From assembly GCF_017795885.1 (NCBI RefSeq), contig NZ_CP059297.1:930001-994000 (forward strand): 64,000 nucleotides of DNA. The letters are read 5' to 3'. This document shows, in pieces, positions 36,034-45,061 of this stretch (its first letter is position 1; each line of letters opens with the position of its first letter). The notes beneath the pieces are model-generated. The model did no database searches, was not told where the DNA came from, and saw only the letters and a program-made list of their open reading frames with translations. The DNA comes from Brevundimonas sp. AJA228-03 (GTDB taxonomy: Bacteria; Pseudomonadota; Alphaproteobacteria; Caulobacterales; Caulobacteraceae). The position numbers were made by a program, and so were the translations under genes.

Positions 36034-36735
36034 TCACCGATCCGGAGAAATGGCGACATTCGAAGCCAGCAGCCCATCCTCCAGTGTCAGGCGACGACTG
36101 CACTTTGCCGCAACACCTTCATCGTGGGTGCAGATCAGGAAGGTCGCGCCGTCCTGCCGGTTCACTTCGCGCATCAGGTCCAGCACCTGGTCGGCAGATG
36201 TTCGATCCAGGTTGCCAGTCGGCTCATCGGCGATAATCAGATCCGGCCGGTTCATCAGGGCACGGGCGATGGCGACGCGCTGCTTCTGTCCCCCCGACAG
36301 TCGGGTCGCCGGGAAGTCGATGCGGTCCTCCAGCCCGACCCGCGTCAGCAGGTCCCGCGCGCGGTCGCGCATATCGTGCGATATGCCGCCGGCCGGGGCG
36401 GCAGCCGGGAAGGCAACATTCTCCATCGCCGTGAAGTCGGGCAGCAGATGGTGGAACTGGAAGACAAAGCCCAGACGGCGATTACGAAACTGGGCCCGCT
36501 TCTGCTCTGTGTATTCGTAAACGGGTTCGCCGCTGATGGTCAGGCGTCCCGCCGTGGGCCGCAGCAGCAGGCCGACGATCGACAGCAGGGTCGACTTGCC
36601 TGATCCCGACGCCCCCAGCAGCGCCGCCAGTTCGCCCTTGTCGAGCGTCAGGTCGATGCCCTTGAGCACCCGCGTTTCCTCGTCGCCGTTGAGGAAGACC
36701 TTTTCGATCCCTTGCGCCTCCAGAACCGGAATCAT
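36034..36735 (-). CDS. ABC transporter ATPase (MacB/DevA/LolD type)
   Basis: 233 residues. Walker A GASGSGKSTLLSIVG, signature LSGGQKQRVAIARAL, Walker B DLIIADEPTGNLD, and the H-loop THD, all intact. It energises the FtsX-type permease next door. Start ATG overlaps the permease stop (ATGA). Last gene of the three-gene operon; ends 45 bases from the tRNA. Confidence 0.93.
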   Translation of the reverse strand: MIPVLEAQGIEKVFLNGDEETRVLKGIDLTLDKGELAALLGASGSGKSTLLSIVGLLLRPTAGRLTISGEPVYEYTEQKRAQFRNRRLGFVFQFHHLLPDFTAMENVAFPAAAPAGGISHDMRDRARDLLTRVGLEDRIDFPATRLSGGQKQRVAIARALMNRPDLIIADEPTGNLDRTSADQVLDLMREVNRQDGATFLICTHDEGVAAKCSRRLTLEDGLLASNVAISPDR

Positions 36736-37937
36736 TGCTGGATCGCCTCAAGCGGATCGACCTTTGAGGCAGAGCGCGCTGGCAGGATCGAGGCGATCGC
36801 CGCGCCCAGCGTGGTCAGGACCAGGGCAGCGACATAGCCGCCCTGATCTGGCGCGATCGGCAGGATCGGTAGGCCTTCGGCGTTGGTGATCCCCTCCAGC
36901 AACACGCACAGACCATAGCCGCTGGCGCAGCCGATCAGGGCGCCGATCAAGCCGATCAACAAGCCCTGCAGCAGGAAGACCCAAAGGATAAAGCCACCTG
37001 GCACACCGAAGGCGCGCATGATCCCGATCTCGCTGCGTCGCCGGTAGGCGGACAGAACCAGGGCGCTGGAGATGCCGATGATGATGGAGACCAGCGAAAA
37101 CAGCTGGATCATCGTGCCGGTCCGTCCCTGGGCGACCAGGGCATCTTCCAGATTGAGGTTCTTCTCCTGCCAGGGCGTGGCGCGCAGGCCGGTGGCATCG
37201 GCCAGAAAGCGCGCCATGGCGCGCGCATCTTCGGGGTCCTTCAGCTTGATCTCGATGTTCGTCACCCCTTCCGGCAGGACGAACAGCGGACGGGCCGTCT
37301 GCAGGGAGAGAAAGCCGACGCGTTCGTCGAAACTCTGCAGGCCGGTGCGGAACACGCCCTTGACGGTCAGTTGCCGCTCCACCCCCCGGTCGGTGCGCAG
37401 CAGGACCGACTGGCCCGCACTCAGCCCCAGGTCCTCGGCCATCCGCACACCGACCAACAGGCCGTCCGCACCAAGAGCACCGTCGCCCTGGATGATTTTC
37501 GGGGTGATTTCCGAAATGGCATCGATTCCCTGTGGCTCGACCCCAATGATCGAGACCGAGGTCACAGCCTCGCTCTTCACCAGGACGGCGCTTCCGGAAA
37601 TCTGTGCGCTGATGGCGGAAACCGATGGATTGGCGCGCAACAGCTCGACGATCATCGGCCAGTTGCGGATCTGCTTGCGCTGGAAGGTGGAGACCAGGGC
37701 AACGGATTCCACCGGCAGGTCCGGCCCGGCCAGGACCCGCGCCACACGCGTCGGCGGCAGCAGGCTGATGTGGGCCCCGTTTCCCGTCACCTGCTCGGTC
37801 AGACGGACGGCGAGGCCGGCAATCAGGGCCGTGATGAAGACGAAGACCGTCACGCCCACGGCGACCCCCGCGATCAACAGCAGGGTTTGCGAGGGATTCG
37901 ACAGCATGTAGCGCCGCGCGACGTAAAGGGCGAACAC
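36732..37937 (-). CDS. FtsX-type ABC permease (DevC/LolC-like)
   Basis: 401 residues: one N-terminal helix (PSQTLLLIAGVAVGVTVFVF), a periplasmic domain of about 230 residues, then three C-terminal helices (MIQLFSLVSIIIGISSALVL; GGFILWVFLLQGLLIGLIGA; GYVAALVLTTLGAAIASILP). This is the type VII ABC topology (MacB, LolC, DevC), which transmits force to a periplasmic adaptor. With the adaptor at 37941 the set is like DevBCA exporters of glycolipids or other envelope substrates. The cargo cannot be told from sequence. Confidence 0.9.
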   Translation of the reverse strand: MFALYVARRYMLSNPSQTLLLIAGVAVGVTVFVFITALIAGLAVRLTEQVTGNGAHISLLPPTRVARVLAGPDLPVESVALVSTFQRKQIRNWPMIVELLRANPSVSAISAQISGSAVLVKSEAVTSVSIIGVEPQGIDAISEITPKIIQGDGALGADGLLVGVRMAEDLGLSAGQSVLLRTDRGVERQLTVKGVFRTGLQSFDERVGFLSLQTARPLFVLPEGVTNIEIKLKDPEDARAMARFLADATGLRATPWQEKNLNLEDALVAQGRTGTMIQLFSLVSIIIGISSALVLSAYRRRSEIGIMRAFGVPGGFILWVFLLQGLLIGLIGALIGCASGYGLCVLLEGITNAEGLPILPIAPDQGGYVAALVLTTLGAAIASILPARSASKVDPLEAIQQ

Positions 37938-37940
37938 GGC

Positions 37941-39014
37941 CTAGCCGCCCGAGGTCTGCGCCACGGGGCGAACGCGAGCCCCGGGGCGGGTCGTGGCGGG
38001 CTCCAGCACGACCCTGTCGCCTGCGGCCAGCCCGCTTTCGACAATGGCGTTGACCGAGGGCCAGCGTGCCACGGTGATGGCCCGGGCGCGGACGATGCCG
38101 TCGGCGTCCACCACATAGACCTTGGGGGCCGCGGTGGCATCGACCACGGCGCGGCGCGGCACGACAATCGCCCCTGGCAGCTGGGCAACGACGATGGTCA
38201 CATCGACCGAGCGACCTGCTGCCAGGCCCCCGGCGTCGGCTGGCGACAGCCGGACCGTGCGCCCGCCGGTGCCGGAATCGATCCGGGGCGAGACCTCGGT
38301 CACCCGGGCCGCAAAAATCCCCGGCGAGCCGGACAGGGCGGCGCGGGCCGCCTGACCGGGGCGGATGGCATCGGCGTAGGCTTCCTCGACCTCGACACGG
38401 ATCTCGACGCCGGTCGCCGACCCCAACTCGAACAGGGTTTGGCCGGCCAGGACCACCTGTCCATTGTCGATCGGCCGAACCAGCAACACCCCGGCCATCG
38501 GTGCGCGGATGGTGAATTCCCGCGCACGCTCGGCCGAGGCCCGCACAGAGGCCGAGGCGGCCGTCGCATTGGCCTCTGCCGTATCGAGAGAGGCGCGCGC
38601 GGCATCCAGCGCCGCGGTTGAGGCAAAACCCCGCGCATGCAGGGTTCGCGTCCTCTGGTAGCTCAACCTCGCCTCGGTCGCCTGGGCCCGCGCGGCAAGG
38701 GACCGCGCGACATCGACGGCGGTCTGGGCCTGTTCTACCGCGGCAAGGATAACCGCCAACGGGTCTCCGGCCGCGACCCGGCCCCCCTCGTCGTGAAACA
38801 GACGAACCACCTGGCCAGGATTGGGCGAGGCGACCTGGATCAGCTCGGTTGGACGGGCGCGGCCGACCACCGACAGGGCCTGCTCGACCGTCTGCGGCCG
38901 GATTTCCAGAACCGCGACCTCGGCAGGCCGTCGCCAGATGATGACCCCCGCCACCACACAGATGGTCAGGGCGACTGCGGCAAGGACAAGGATGGGTCTG
39001 GAAGGGGCTTGCAT
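37941..39014 (-). CDS. Periplasmic adaptor (HlyD/DevB-type)
   Basis: 357 residues with one N-terminal anchor (ILVLAAVALTICVVAGVII), a lipoyl-like domain (IQVASPNPGQVVRLFHDEGG), a coiled-coil hairpin of about 80 residues (AAVEQAQTAVDVARSLAARA and onward), the second lipoyl half (RAPMAGVLLVRPIDNGQVVL) and a beta-barrel tail. It joins the permease to an outer-membrane channel encoded elsewhere. Adaptor, permease and ATPase lie in that order; only 3 bases separate this gene from the permease. Confidence 0.9.
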   Translation of the reverse strand: MQAPSRPILVLAAVALTICVVAGVIIWRRPAEVAVLEIRPQTVEQALSVVGRARPTELIQVASPNPGQVVRLFHDEGGRVAAGDPLAVILAAVEQAQTAVDVARSLAARAQATEARLSYQRTRTLHARGFASTAALDAARASLDTAEANATAASASVRASAERAREFTIRAPMAGVLLVRPIDNGQVVLAGQTLFELGSATGVEIRVEVEEAYADAIRPGQAARAALSGSPGIFAARVTEVSPRIDSGTGGRTVRLSPADAGGLAAGRSVDVTIVVAQLPGAIVVPRRAVVDATAAPKVYVVDADGIVRARAITVARWPSVNAIVESGLAAGDRVVLEPATTRPGARVRPVAQTSGG

Positions 39015-39193
39015 GCAGATTTCTTCAGGGCGACGCTGCGCGACGACGCGTCGCTGGTTCGGGCTTTACCGTCGGCTGGTAAATGCTGGGGCCCTTGGCC
39101 AGGCGGCGGATCGAGACACGATCGGACATCTGAACGCCGGTGTCGGCTATCGGTTCTGCACCGCCATCCAGCCCGGCGTTGCCCAAAGCCCGT

Positions 39194-39886
39194 TCAGTCC
39201 TCATCGACGTCTTCGGCCTCACCCCCTTCGTCGGCTTCGGCGTGGGCACCGGGTGTGAAGGCCTGCGGGTCGATGCGGGTCGCGGCATAGGCGGATCCCG
39301 CCACGACCAGGACGGCGAGGGGAACGGCCACGCGTGCCGGCGGAGCCGCATCCCGGGCGTTCGGGAAATGCGTCGCCTTCTTGCGGCCGGTGATCATGGC
39401 CCCGATCAGATTGTCGCGGGTCAGGAATGACATCGCCACGACCGCGACCACGTGCAGGGCGATCATCGCGAGCAGCATGTAGGCTATGGCTTCGTGCCCA
39501 TCCTCTCCGCCCGTGATCCCGGTGAAGGTCGTCACGGCGACGAGGGACAGAAGCACAATCACCGCGATGCCGCCGAGCGGATTGTGGCCCAGCGAGGCAT
39601 GGACGCGCCCCGCGAACAGACCCCTCACATGGCCCGCGATGCGCGACGGACGGATCAGGTTGACGAAGCGGGCATGCTCGCCCCCCACGAAACCCCAAAG
39701 CAGGCGGAAGGCGATCAGGATGGCCGCCACCCAGCCCGCAGGGACATGCCACGGCGACAGGGCGCTGCCCTCCTCGGACGACAGAAAGGCGACCGCGATC
39801 GCGGCCACGAGGAGCCAGTGGAACAGGCGGACGCCCCAGTCCCAGGTCTTGATGGTCCTGATCGTCTGTGGGGTCGTGCTGGTCAT
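39194..39886 (-). CDS. Cytochrome b561-type membrane protein
   Basis: 230 residues, four helices. Haem histidines: H23 in GVRLFHWLLV, and others in SPWHVPAGW, LGHNPLGG and ALHVVAVV. It matches the bacterial b561/Ni-hydrogenase b-type family (PF01292-like). The C-terminal tail is acidic (ADEGGEAEDVDED). It follows the CoA-transferase by 53 bases and may be the distal gene of the low-oxygen operon. Electron donor and acceptor unknown. Confidence 0.85.
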   Translation of the reverse strand: MTSTTPQTIRTIKTWDWGVRLFHWLLVAAIAVAFLSSEEGSALSPWHVPAGWVAAILIAFRLLWGFVGGEHARFVNLIRPSRIAGHVRGLFAGRVHASLGHNPLGGIAVIVLLSLVAVTTFTGITGGEDGHEAIAYMLLAMIALHVVAVVAMSFLTRDNLIGAMITGRKKATHFPNARDAAPPARVAVPLAVLVVAGSAYAATRIDPQAFTPGAHAEADEGGEAEDVDED

Positions 39887-39939
39887 GGAAACCTCCGTTT
39901 GATGGGGTGCCGGGCGCGAAGTCTGACGTCAGCCTGACA

Positions 39940-41457
39940 TCAGCCGGGCCGCATGGAGCCCGAGCGCACGAACCGGGTATGCCAGGACAGGGCCTCGTCG
40001 AGGAGCATGGGCGTCTGGAGTCCCCAGGACCCCTTGAGCGCGCGCGCGTGGTAGTCCGCCAGCATCGGTCGGTAATCGGGGTGGGCGCAGGTTTCGATCA
40101 CCACCTTCGCCCGCTGCTTGGGCGACAAGCCACGCAGGTCGGCGAGCCCTTGCTCGGTGACGATGACCTGGACGTCCTGGTTGATGTGATCGACGTGAGA
40201 GACGCAGGGCACGATGGTCGAGATCGCGCCGCCTTTGGCCGTCGAGGCGCTCATGAAGATCGAGATATAGGCGTTCCGCGCAAAGTCCCCGGAGCCGCCG
40301 ATCCCGTTCTGGATGCGTGAACCCATGACGTGGGTCGAGTTCACATTGCCGTAGATGTCGGCCTCGATCATGCCGTTCATGGCGATGACGCCCAGACGTC
40401 GGATCAACTCCGGGTGATTGCTGATCTCCTGCGAGCGCAGGATGATCCGGTCGCGGTATTCGCCCATCCGTCGGTTGACGCTCTCGCTGAGGTCAGGGCT
40501 GAGGCTGAGTGCGGTCGAGGACGCCATCCTCAGCTTGCCGCTGTCCAGCAGGGCCATCATCCCGTCCTGGATCACCTCCGTATAGGCGGTCAGGTCGTCG
40601 AACGGCGCGTCGATCAGGCCCGTCAGCACGGCATTGGCTGTGTTGCCCACGCCGGACTGGATCGGCAGCAGCGAAGGCGGCAGCCGGCCCCTCTTCACCT
40701 CGTGTTCGAGGAACGCCAGCAGGTGTCCGGCAATCGCCAGATCGTCAGCGCCGGGCGTCGCAAAGCCGGCATTGCGATCCGGCCGGTCGGTCTCGACGAT
40801 GGCCACGATCTTTTCAGGGTCGCAGTGGAAGCAGGGCTCGCCGATCCGGTCGCCCGGATGGATCAGCGGGATCGGCACCCGGTTCGGCGGCAGGGCCGCG
40901 CCATAGTAGATATCGTGCATGCCCAGCAGGTCGGGGCTCTGCCAGCGGTTGACCTCCAGGATCACCTGGCTGGCCCGGTCCAGCCAGGTCTTGTTGTTGC
41001 CGACCGATGACGCCGGGATCAGTGCGCCGTCCTCGCGAATGCCGGTGACCTGGATGATCGCAGTGTCAAGCGGTCCCAGGATGCCCTGCCAGGCGGCCGG
41101 CGCGACCTGGCTGAGGTGCATGTCGAAATACTCCATCTGGCCGCGATTGATCCTGTCGCGACAGGTGGGGTCGGAGTTGTAGGGCAGCCGGAACTCGATC
41201 CCGTCCGCCCTGGCCAGGGCGCCGTCCAGTTCGGGCCCGGTCGAGGCGCCGGTCCAGATGCGCAGCTTGAACGGTCGGCCCGCCGCATGCTCGGCCTCGA
41301 TCCGGGCGGCCAGGGCCAGGGGCACGGCGGTCGGATAGCCCGAGGCCGTGAAGCCGCTCAGCCCCACAGTCGTGTCCGGCGCGATCAGGAGGGCGGCGTC
41401 CTCTGCGGGCATGATTTTGGCCTTGTGGCCCATGCTGGCGATGCGGGACCTATCCAC
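39940..41457 (-). CDS. Acetyl-CoA hydrolase / succinyl-CoA:acetate CoA-transferase family
   Basis: 505 residues, AarC/Cat1-type, not the short hydrolase. Features: VGLSGFTASGYPTAVPLALA (oxyanion loop), the catalytic glutamate in LTAYTEVIQDGM, the GNVNSTHVMGSRIQNGIGGS motif, and VIVTEQGLADLRGLSP near the C-terminus. It could form acetate and ATP together with succinyl-CoA synthetase, or activate acetate. The start shown is GTG 41457; an ATG 24 bases inside (MGHKAKI) is equally possible. Overlaps the DUF6544 gene end by 8 bases. Confidence 0.9.
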   Translation of the reverse strand: MDRSRIASMGHKAKIMPAEDAALLIAPDTTVGLSGFTASGYPTAVPLALAARIEAEHAAGRPFKLRIWTGASTGPELDGALARADGIEFRLPYNSDPTCRDRINRGQMEYFDMHLSQVAPAAWQGILGPLDTAIIQVTGIREDGALIPASSVGNNKTWLDRASQVILEVNRWQSPDLLGMHDIYYGAALPPNRVPIPLIHPGDRIGEPCFHCDPEKIVAIVETDRPDRNAGFATPGADDLAIAGHLLAFLEHEVKRGRLPPSLLPIQSGVGNTANAVLTGLIDAPFDDLTAYTEVIQDGMMALLDSGKLRMASSTALSLSPDLSESVNRRMGEYRDRIILRSQEISNHPELIRRLGVIAMNGMIEADIYGNVNSTHVMGSRIQNGIGGSGDFARNAYISIFMSASTAKGGAISTIVPCVSHVDHINQDVQVIVTEQGLADLRGLSPKQRAKVVIETCAHPDYRPMLADYHARALKGSWGLQTPMLLDEALSWHTRFVRSGSMRPG

Positions 41458-42166
41458 GTCGGGACCACGTCTTCATGTCGCCCTGCCAGTAGACCCATTC
41501 GCCGTCAGGCCCTCCCCAGGAGACCTCGCCGTAGAACGGCAGCCAGACACCGTTGTGATGTCGATAGTCCGAGAAGACCCCACGCCAGGGTTTCGGCACG
41601 GTGACGCCGTCGACGAGGGCCCCGCGATCCGGGACAAAGGCCTCTCCGATCCGACCCTCGCCATCGAGCGTGAGGACCACTTCGGCGGATGTCGCGCCGG
41701 ACCCCGCGGCGGCGATCAACCGGCCACCGCCTTCGTCCCGCCAGCGGATGGCGGGATTCCGCAGGAGGGCGTCGGGGGCCAGGGCGATCTCGGCCAGATA
41801 GCGGATCAACTCGCCCCGTGTCAGCGCGTCGGAGGGTGCGACCCGGGCCAGCCGGACCAGCCCCAGGGCGCGCACGTCCAGCCGACCGACTCCGTCGATC
41901 AGGGCGTCCTGGATGCGTATGATCCCGAGCGGCCCGCTCCGGGCTCTCCAGTCGAACGCACAGTGGGTCAGGCTGATCGACTGTACGGCCTTGAAGGACT
42001 GCCAGCGCGCGTCTGCGGAGGTCCGAATTCGCCCTGTCTGCGACAGGGCGACGGTTGCGCCGCTGTTCGCGCGCGCGCCCAGTCGGTCCGCCAGCGCGAT
42101 CACGGCCGCCGGCAACGTCCGACGGCCGTCATCGGGCTCCTGACCCCACTCCATGGCGGCCGTCAT
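41450..42166 (-). CDS. DUF6544-like protein
   Basis: 238 residues. Pattern as in the DUF6544 (formerly DUF6920) family: a TGRIRTSADARWQSFKAVQS opening, HCAFDWRARSGPLG, then LRNPAIRWRDEGGGRLIAA and a late DYRHHNGVWLPFYGEVSW. No signal peptide or membrane helix is visible. Function unknown. Its ATG overlaps the stop of the membrane protein before it (ATGA), so it is in the low-oxygen operon. Confidence 0.75.
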   Translation of the reverse strand: MTAAMEWGQEPDDGRRTLPAAVIALADRLGARANSGATVALSQTGRIRTSADARWQSFKAVQSISLTHCAFDWRARSGPLGIIRIQDALIDGVGRLDVRALGLVRLARVAPSDALTRGELIRYLAEIALAPDALLRNPAIRWRDEGGGRLIAAAGSGATSAEVVLTLDGEGRIGEAFVPDRGALVDGVTVPKPWRGVFSDYRHHNGVWLPFYGEVSWGGPDGEWVYWQGDMKTWSRRG

Positions 42167-42528
42167 CGCCCTGACCCCTCGGCGATCACGCCCACCCATC
42201 GGGCCGCCAGCAGCATGAAGGCGATGGGCAGGATCGGCCCGAAGATCGCCAGAGTGTGGCGCGTCAGCGTCTCGGGCAGGTAGGTGTCGGCGACATGGAC
42301 TCCTTTGCCCGCGAACCGATCGACCACCGCCGTCAGGGGACATCGCAGGCCGCTCCCGGCAAACACCACGATCTCGACCGAGAGCAGCGGTACCAAAAGC
42401 CAGAGGGTTGCCAGGAAGCGGCCCGTCACACCGACATAGAGCAGTCCGATCGTGGCCAAAGCCATGACGCCGTAGATCAGCGTATGCAGGCCGCGCGCAG
42501 CGGACAGGGCCAGCGGATGATCCGTCAT
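42163..42528 (-). CDS. Small four-helix membrane protein, unknown
   Basis: 121 residues with hydrophobic stretches at about 15-35, 38-57 and 90-113 (TLIYGVMALATIGLLYVGVT; LATLWLLVPLLSVEIVVFAG; AIFGPILPIAFMLLAARWVG) and one cysteine in GSGLRCPLT. Not recognised. Overlaps genes on both sides (ATGA each time), typical of a tightly coupled operon. Confidence 0.75.
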   Translation of the reverse strand: MTDHPLALSAARGLHTLIYGVMALATIGLLYVGVTGRFLATLWLLVPLLSVEIVVFAGSGLRCPLTAVVDRFAGKGVHVADTYLPETLTRHTLAIFGPILPIAFMLLAARWVGVIAEGSGR

Positions 42529-43619
42529 GCCGATACCAGGCGTGCTGGACGACGGGCGGCGTACGGCAGGGTCGGGCCATACCCGAACCGCATGACGAGG
42601 TCCGGGCGGCGGCCCGCGACGCCGACCAGCGCCGCCAGTTCCGGCCTCAGGGCCGCGACCTCCACCGGCTGGTTGATGTGGGAGCATTTCAACCCCAGTG
42701 CCGTGGCCTGAAGCGCGAACCGCTGGCTGGATCGTCCGACGCGGGTCCAGTGATCCTTGTCCTCGCGCGCGCCGACGAAGACGGCGACACCGGCGGAGGT
42801 GTCGATCTGGCGAGCATATTTGTCATTCTCGGCCTTCGGCTTGAACGTGGCGTCGAACATCGCCGAGCCCAGCCAGGTCGGCAGGGGCGGATTGCCGCTC
42901 GCCACGCTGAACAGGCCGTCGCCGGTTTTCAGGGCCTGGCGCGGATTGAAACGAATCCAGGACTTGAGCTCGCGCACAAACGCGAGGTCCGCCAGTTGGG
43001 CCGTGTTTCCCTCGATCACCAGATCCCGCAGGCGGTCGATCCGCGGTCGGTCGGTGATCAGGATGACGTCCACGCCAGGCATCCGCGCAGCGGCGGCGAG
43101 CGACGCCAGCTCGGCCGCGCTGGCCGGGCGTCCGTCATAGTCGGCGCGGGTCGATTGTCTGAAAGGGATGACGTCGAACAGAACGGACCCGACCGGAGGA
43201 CCCGCGTCATGTGAGAAGGCGAGTCCGCCCGGACCGCCCGGATCGAAAGCGATCTCGCCCCGTCGACCCCGCGCCGCGCCCGCCAGCGCGAGGTTCTCGG
43301 CGGCCCCGCCCAGACTGACGAAAAGGTGGTGGTCGTCCGGATCAACGACCGGCGTCCGGCGGGCGACGTCCGGCAGGATATCGATCCGGCCGTCCCCGAG
43401 ACGAAAGATCCAGGGCTGGGCGTTGTGTCCATTGGGGGCCAGGGTCGCGTAGCGCACAAGATCAGCGAGTTCCGGCTGGACGGAAAGGACTGAACGCCGC
43501 TGCGCGACCGTCGCGTCGTAGTCATCCATCGACCCCATGCCGCGCACGCCGAGCCAGGCCGCGCCGGCCCCGCCTGCCACCACGGTCGCGCCGCCGACAA
43601 GGACGACGCGACGTCCCAT
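42525..43619 (-). CDS. Acg-family nitroreductase-like FMN protein
   Basis: 364 residues from the ATG at 43619. It opens with a twin-arginine-like, hydrophobic leader (GRRVVLVGGATVVAGGAGAA), so it may be exported or anchored. Motif TLAPNGHNAQPWIFRL matches the FMN-binding N-terminus of the Acg family (mycobacterial dormancy proteins), with nitroreductase-like repeats later (FRQSTRADYDGRPASAAEL, SSQRFALQATALGLKCSHIN). Acg proteins may sequester FMN rather than catalyse. It follows usp by 17 bases. Confidence 0.8.
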   Translation of the reverse strand: MGRRVVLVGGATVVAGGAGAAWLGVRGMGSMDDYDATVAQRRSVLSVQPELADLVRYATLAPNGHNAQPWIFRLGDGRIDILPDVARRTPVVDPDDHHLFVSLGGAAENLALAGAARGRRGEIAFDPGGPGGLAFSHDAGPPVGSVLFDVIPFRQSTRADYDGRPASAAELASLAAAARMPGVDVILITDRPRIDRLRDLVIEGNTAQLADLAFVRELKSWIRFNPRQALKTGDGLFSVASGNPPLPTWLGSAMFDATFKPKAENDKYARQIDTSAGVAVFVGAREDKDHWTRVGRSSQRFALQATALGLKCSHINQPVEVAALRPELAALVGVAGRRPDLVMRFGYGPTLPYAARRPARLVSA

Positions 43620-43636
43620 CACTTCTGAAGGACGGG

Positions 43637-44470
43637 TCAATGGCTCAGCAACAGGCAGACGGGCGAGCGGTCCAGAAGGCCATGGGTCACCCCGCCCATT
43701 ACCCATTCCCGCAACCGCGCGTGGCCATATCCACCCGCCACGATCAGGCCGGCGCCATATTCTCCGGCGAGCGCGATGATCTGGTCTGAACGGGGCCTGC
43801 CGTCGCCTTCCACGATCCGGGCCTTGGCGACAATGCCGTGGCGGCCCAGAAACACCGCGACATCGTCGGCGCGAATACGGGCTTCGTCGGTTTGCTCAGC
43901 CCCGCAGACCTCAACCACATGAACGATCGACGATGCGGCCAGGATCGGCAGGGCCGACGATACCGCGCGCTGGGCTTCGCGACAGTCCTTCCAGGCGACC
44001 ACGGCCGGGGTGCCGATCGGACCTGTCGGACACCGGGGCGGCACGACGAGAATGGCACGACCGGCGGCCATCAGGACGTCCGCAGGGTCGGGCGAGCGCG
44101 TCGGCGAGCGGACAGGATCGCGGCGGCCAAGGACGGCAATGTCGGCGGCCCTGAGCGCCTGCACGACCAGGTCAGAGGGGTAACCCACCTCGCCCCGCCA
44201 CTCCGCATGGTCGGCATATCCGAACATGGCATCCCAGAACAGGGTCCTGGCCCGACCGACGTCCGCCTCGGCGATGTCGCGGAACAGGCCGAGCATCTCG
44301 CCCAGCATGGCCCCGCCCGCATAGGGATCGACCTGCGGAACGTCGGGCATACTGGCGGCCAGACCGATCACATGGGCCTGGGAAAGCCCTGCGATCTGGC
44401 AGGCCAGCGCGACCCGCGCCGTCGCCTCCGGACCTTCGTCCACATAGACCAGCAGGCTGGCGAAGCGCAT
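43637..44470 (-). CDS. Universal stress protein, tandem-domain
   Basis: 277 residues in two UspA-like parts. The second domain has the motif GAGLIVAGGYGHARLREWVMGG followed by S and VCLLLSH, the ATP-binding type. The first domain (FASLLVYVDEGPEATARVAL) is degenerate. The chosen ATG is at 44470; another ATG 24 bases upstream is possible. First gene of the minus-strand operon that starts next to the Fnr box at 44521. Confidence 0.85.
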   Translation of the reverse strand: MRFASLLVYVDEGPEATARVALACQIAGLSQAHVIGLAASMPDVPQVDPYAGGAMLGEMLGLFRDIAEADVGRARTLFWDAMFGYADHAEWRGEVGYPSDLVVQALRAADIAVLGRRDPVRSPTRSPDPADVLMAAGRAILVVPPRCPTGPIGTPAVVAWKDCREAQRAVSSALPILAASSIVHVVEVCGAEQTDEARIRADDVAVFLGRHGIVAKARIVEGDGRPRSDQIIALAGEYGAGLIVAGGYGHARLREWVMGGVTHGLLDRSPVCLLLSH

Positions 44471-44520
44471 GTCATCTATCCCGTTCGCCCTCATAAAGCC
44501 GCGTTGCAGCGATCATTGCC

Positions 44521-44534
44521 TTGATGCGGATCAA
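44521..44534. promoter_or_regulatory. Fnr/FixK-type box TTGATGCGGATCAA
   Basis: A perfect TTGAT-N4-ATCAA palindrome midway between two divergent genes: its centre is 57 bases from the usp start and 56 from the cytochrome c start, suiting control of both. Confidence 0.85.
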
Positions 44535-44583
44535 AGATCTGAAAGGACTGCCGTGGGAGGTTGGCAGCGTCAGGAGGCTGCCC

Positions 44584-44958
44584 ATGAAACACTTTGTCGC
44601 CCTCGCCATGCTTGTCGGACTGACGGGCTGCGCGGTTCAGCCGACCGCCCCCCTTGCCCAACGGGCATGGGTCGGCACCTCGCTTTCGAACGTCGCCGCG
44701 CAGCAGCGCGGGGCGACCTACGCCAGGGCGAACTGCGCCGGCTGCCACGCGGTCGGTACGACGGGCGACAGCCCTCTGGCCGCCGCCCCGCATTTCCGCG
44801 ACCTTGGTCTGCGCTATCCTGTCGAGAACCTGGCCGAGGCCTTCGCCGAGGGCATCAATACTGGCCACGCAGAGATGCCCGAATTCGTCCTGTCGACGGA
44901 AGAAAACTCAGATCTTGTCGCCTATCTCAAAAGCATTCAGCCTTCCGGAACTGAATGA
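44584..44958 (+). CDS. Lipoprotein cytochrome c
   Basis: 124 residues from the ATG at 44584, chosen because AGGAGG stands 7 bases before it and a lipoprotein signal follows (KHFVALAMLVGLTGC). The haem motif is CAGCH and the distal ligand probably the Met in HAEMPEF. It is a small class I cytochrome c anchored to the periplasmic side of a membrane. It is divergent from usp across an Fnr box. Confidence 0.88.
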   Translation: MKHFVALAMLVGLTGCAVQPTAPLAQRAWVGTSLSNVAAQQRGATYARANCAGCHAVGTTGDSPLAAAPHFRDLGLRYPVENLAEAFAEGINTGHAEMPEFVLSTEENSDLVAYLKSIQPSGTE

Positions 44959-45004
44959 ACCGGCCGCTCTCGTAGTTTTCGTCCTGATCGCATTTCGCCC
45001 TGAT

Positions 45005-45018
45005 TTGAGCCAGATCAA
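45005..45018. promoter_or_regulatory. Fnr/FixK-type box TTGAGCCAGATCAA
   Basis: Matches TTGAT-N4-ATCAA with one mismatch. Its centre is about 50 bases before the start of the regulator gene, suggesting autoregulation. Confidence 0.7.
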
Positions 45019-45061
45019 TAAACCGACTCGGTAATTGCCCCTTTTGGGCGCACACTGTCGA

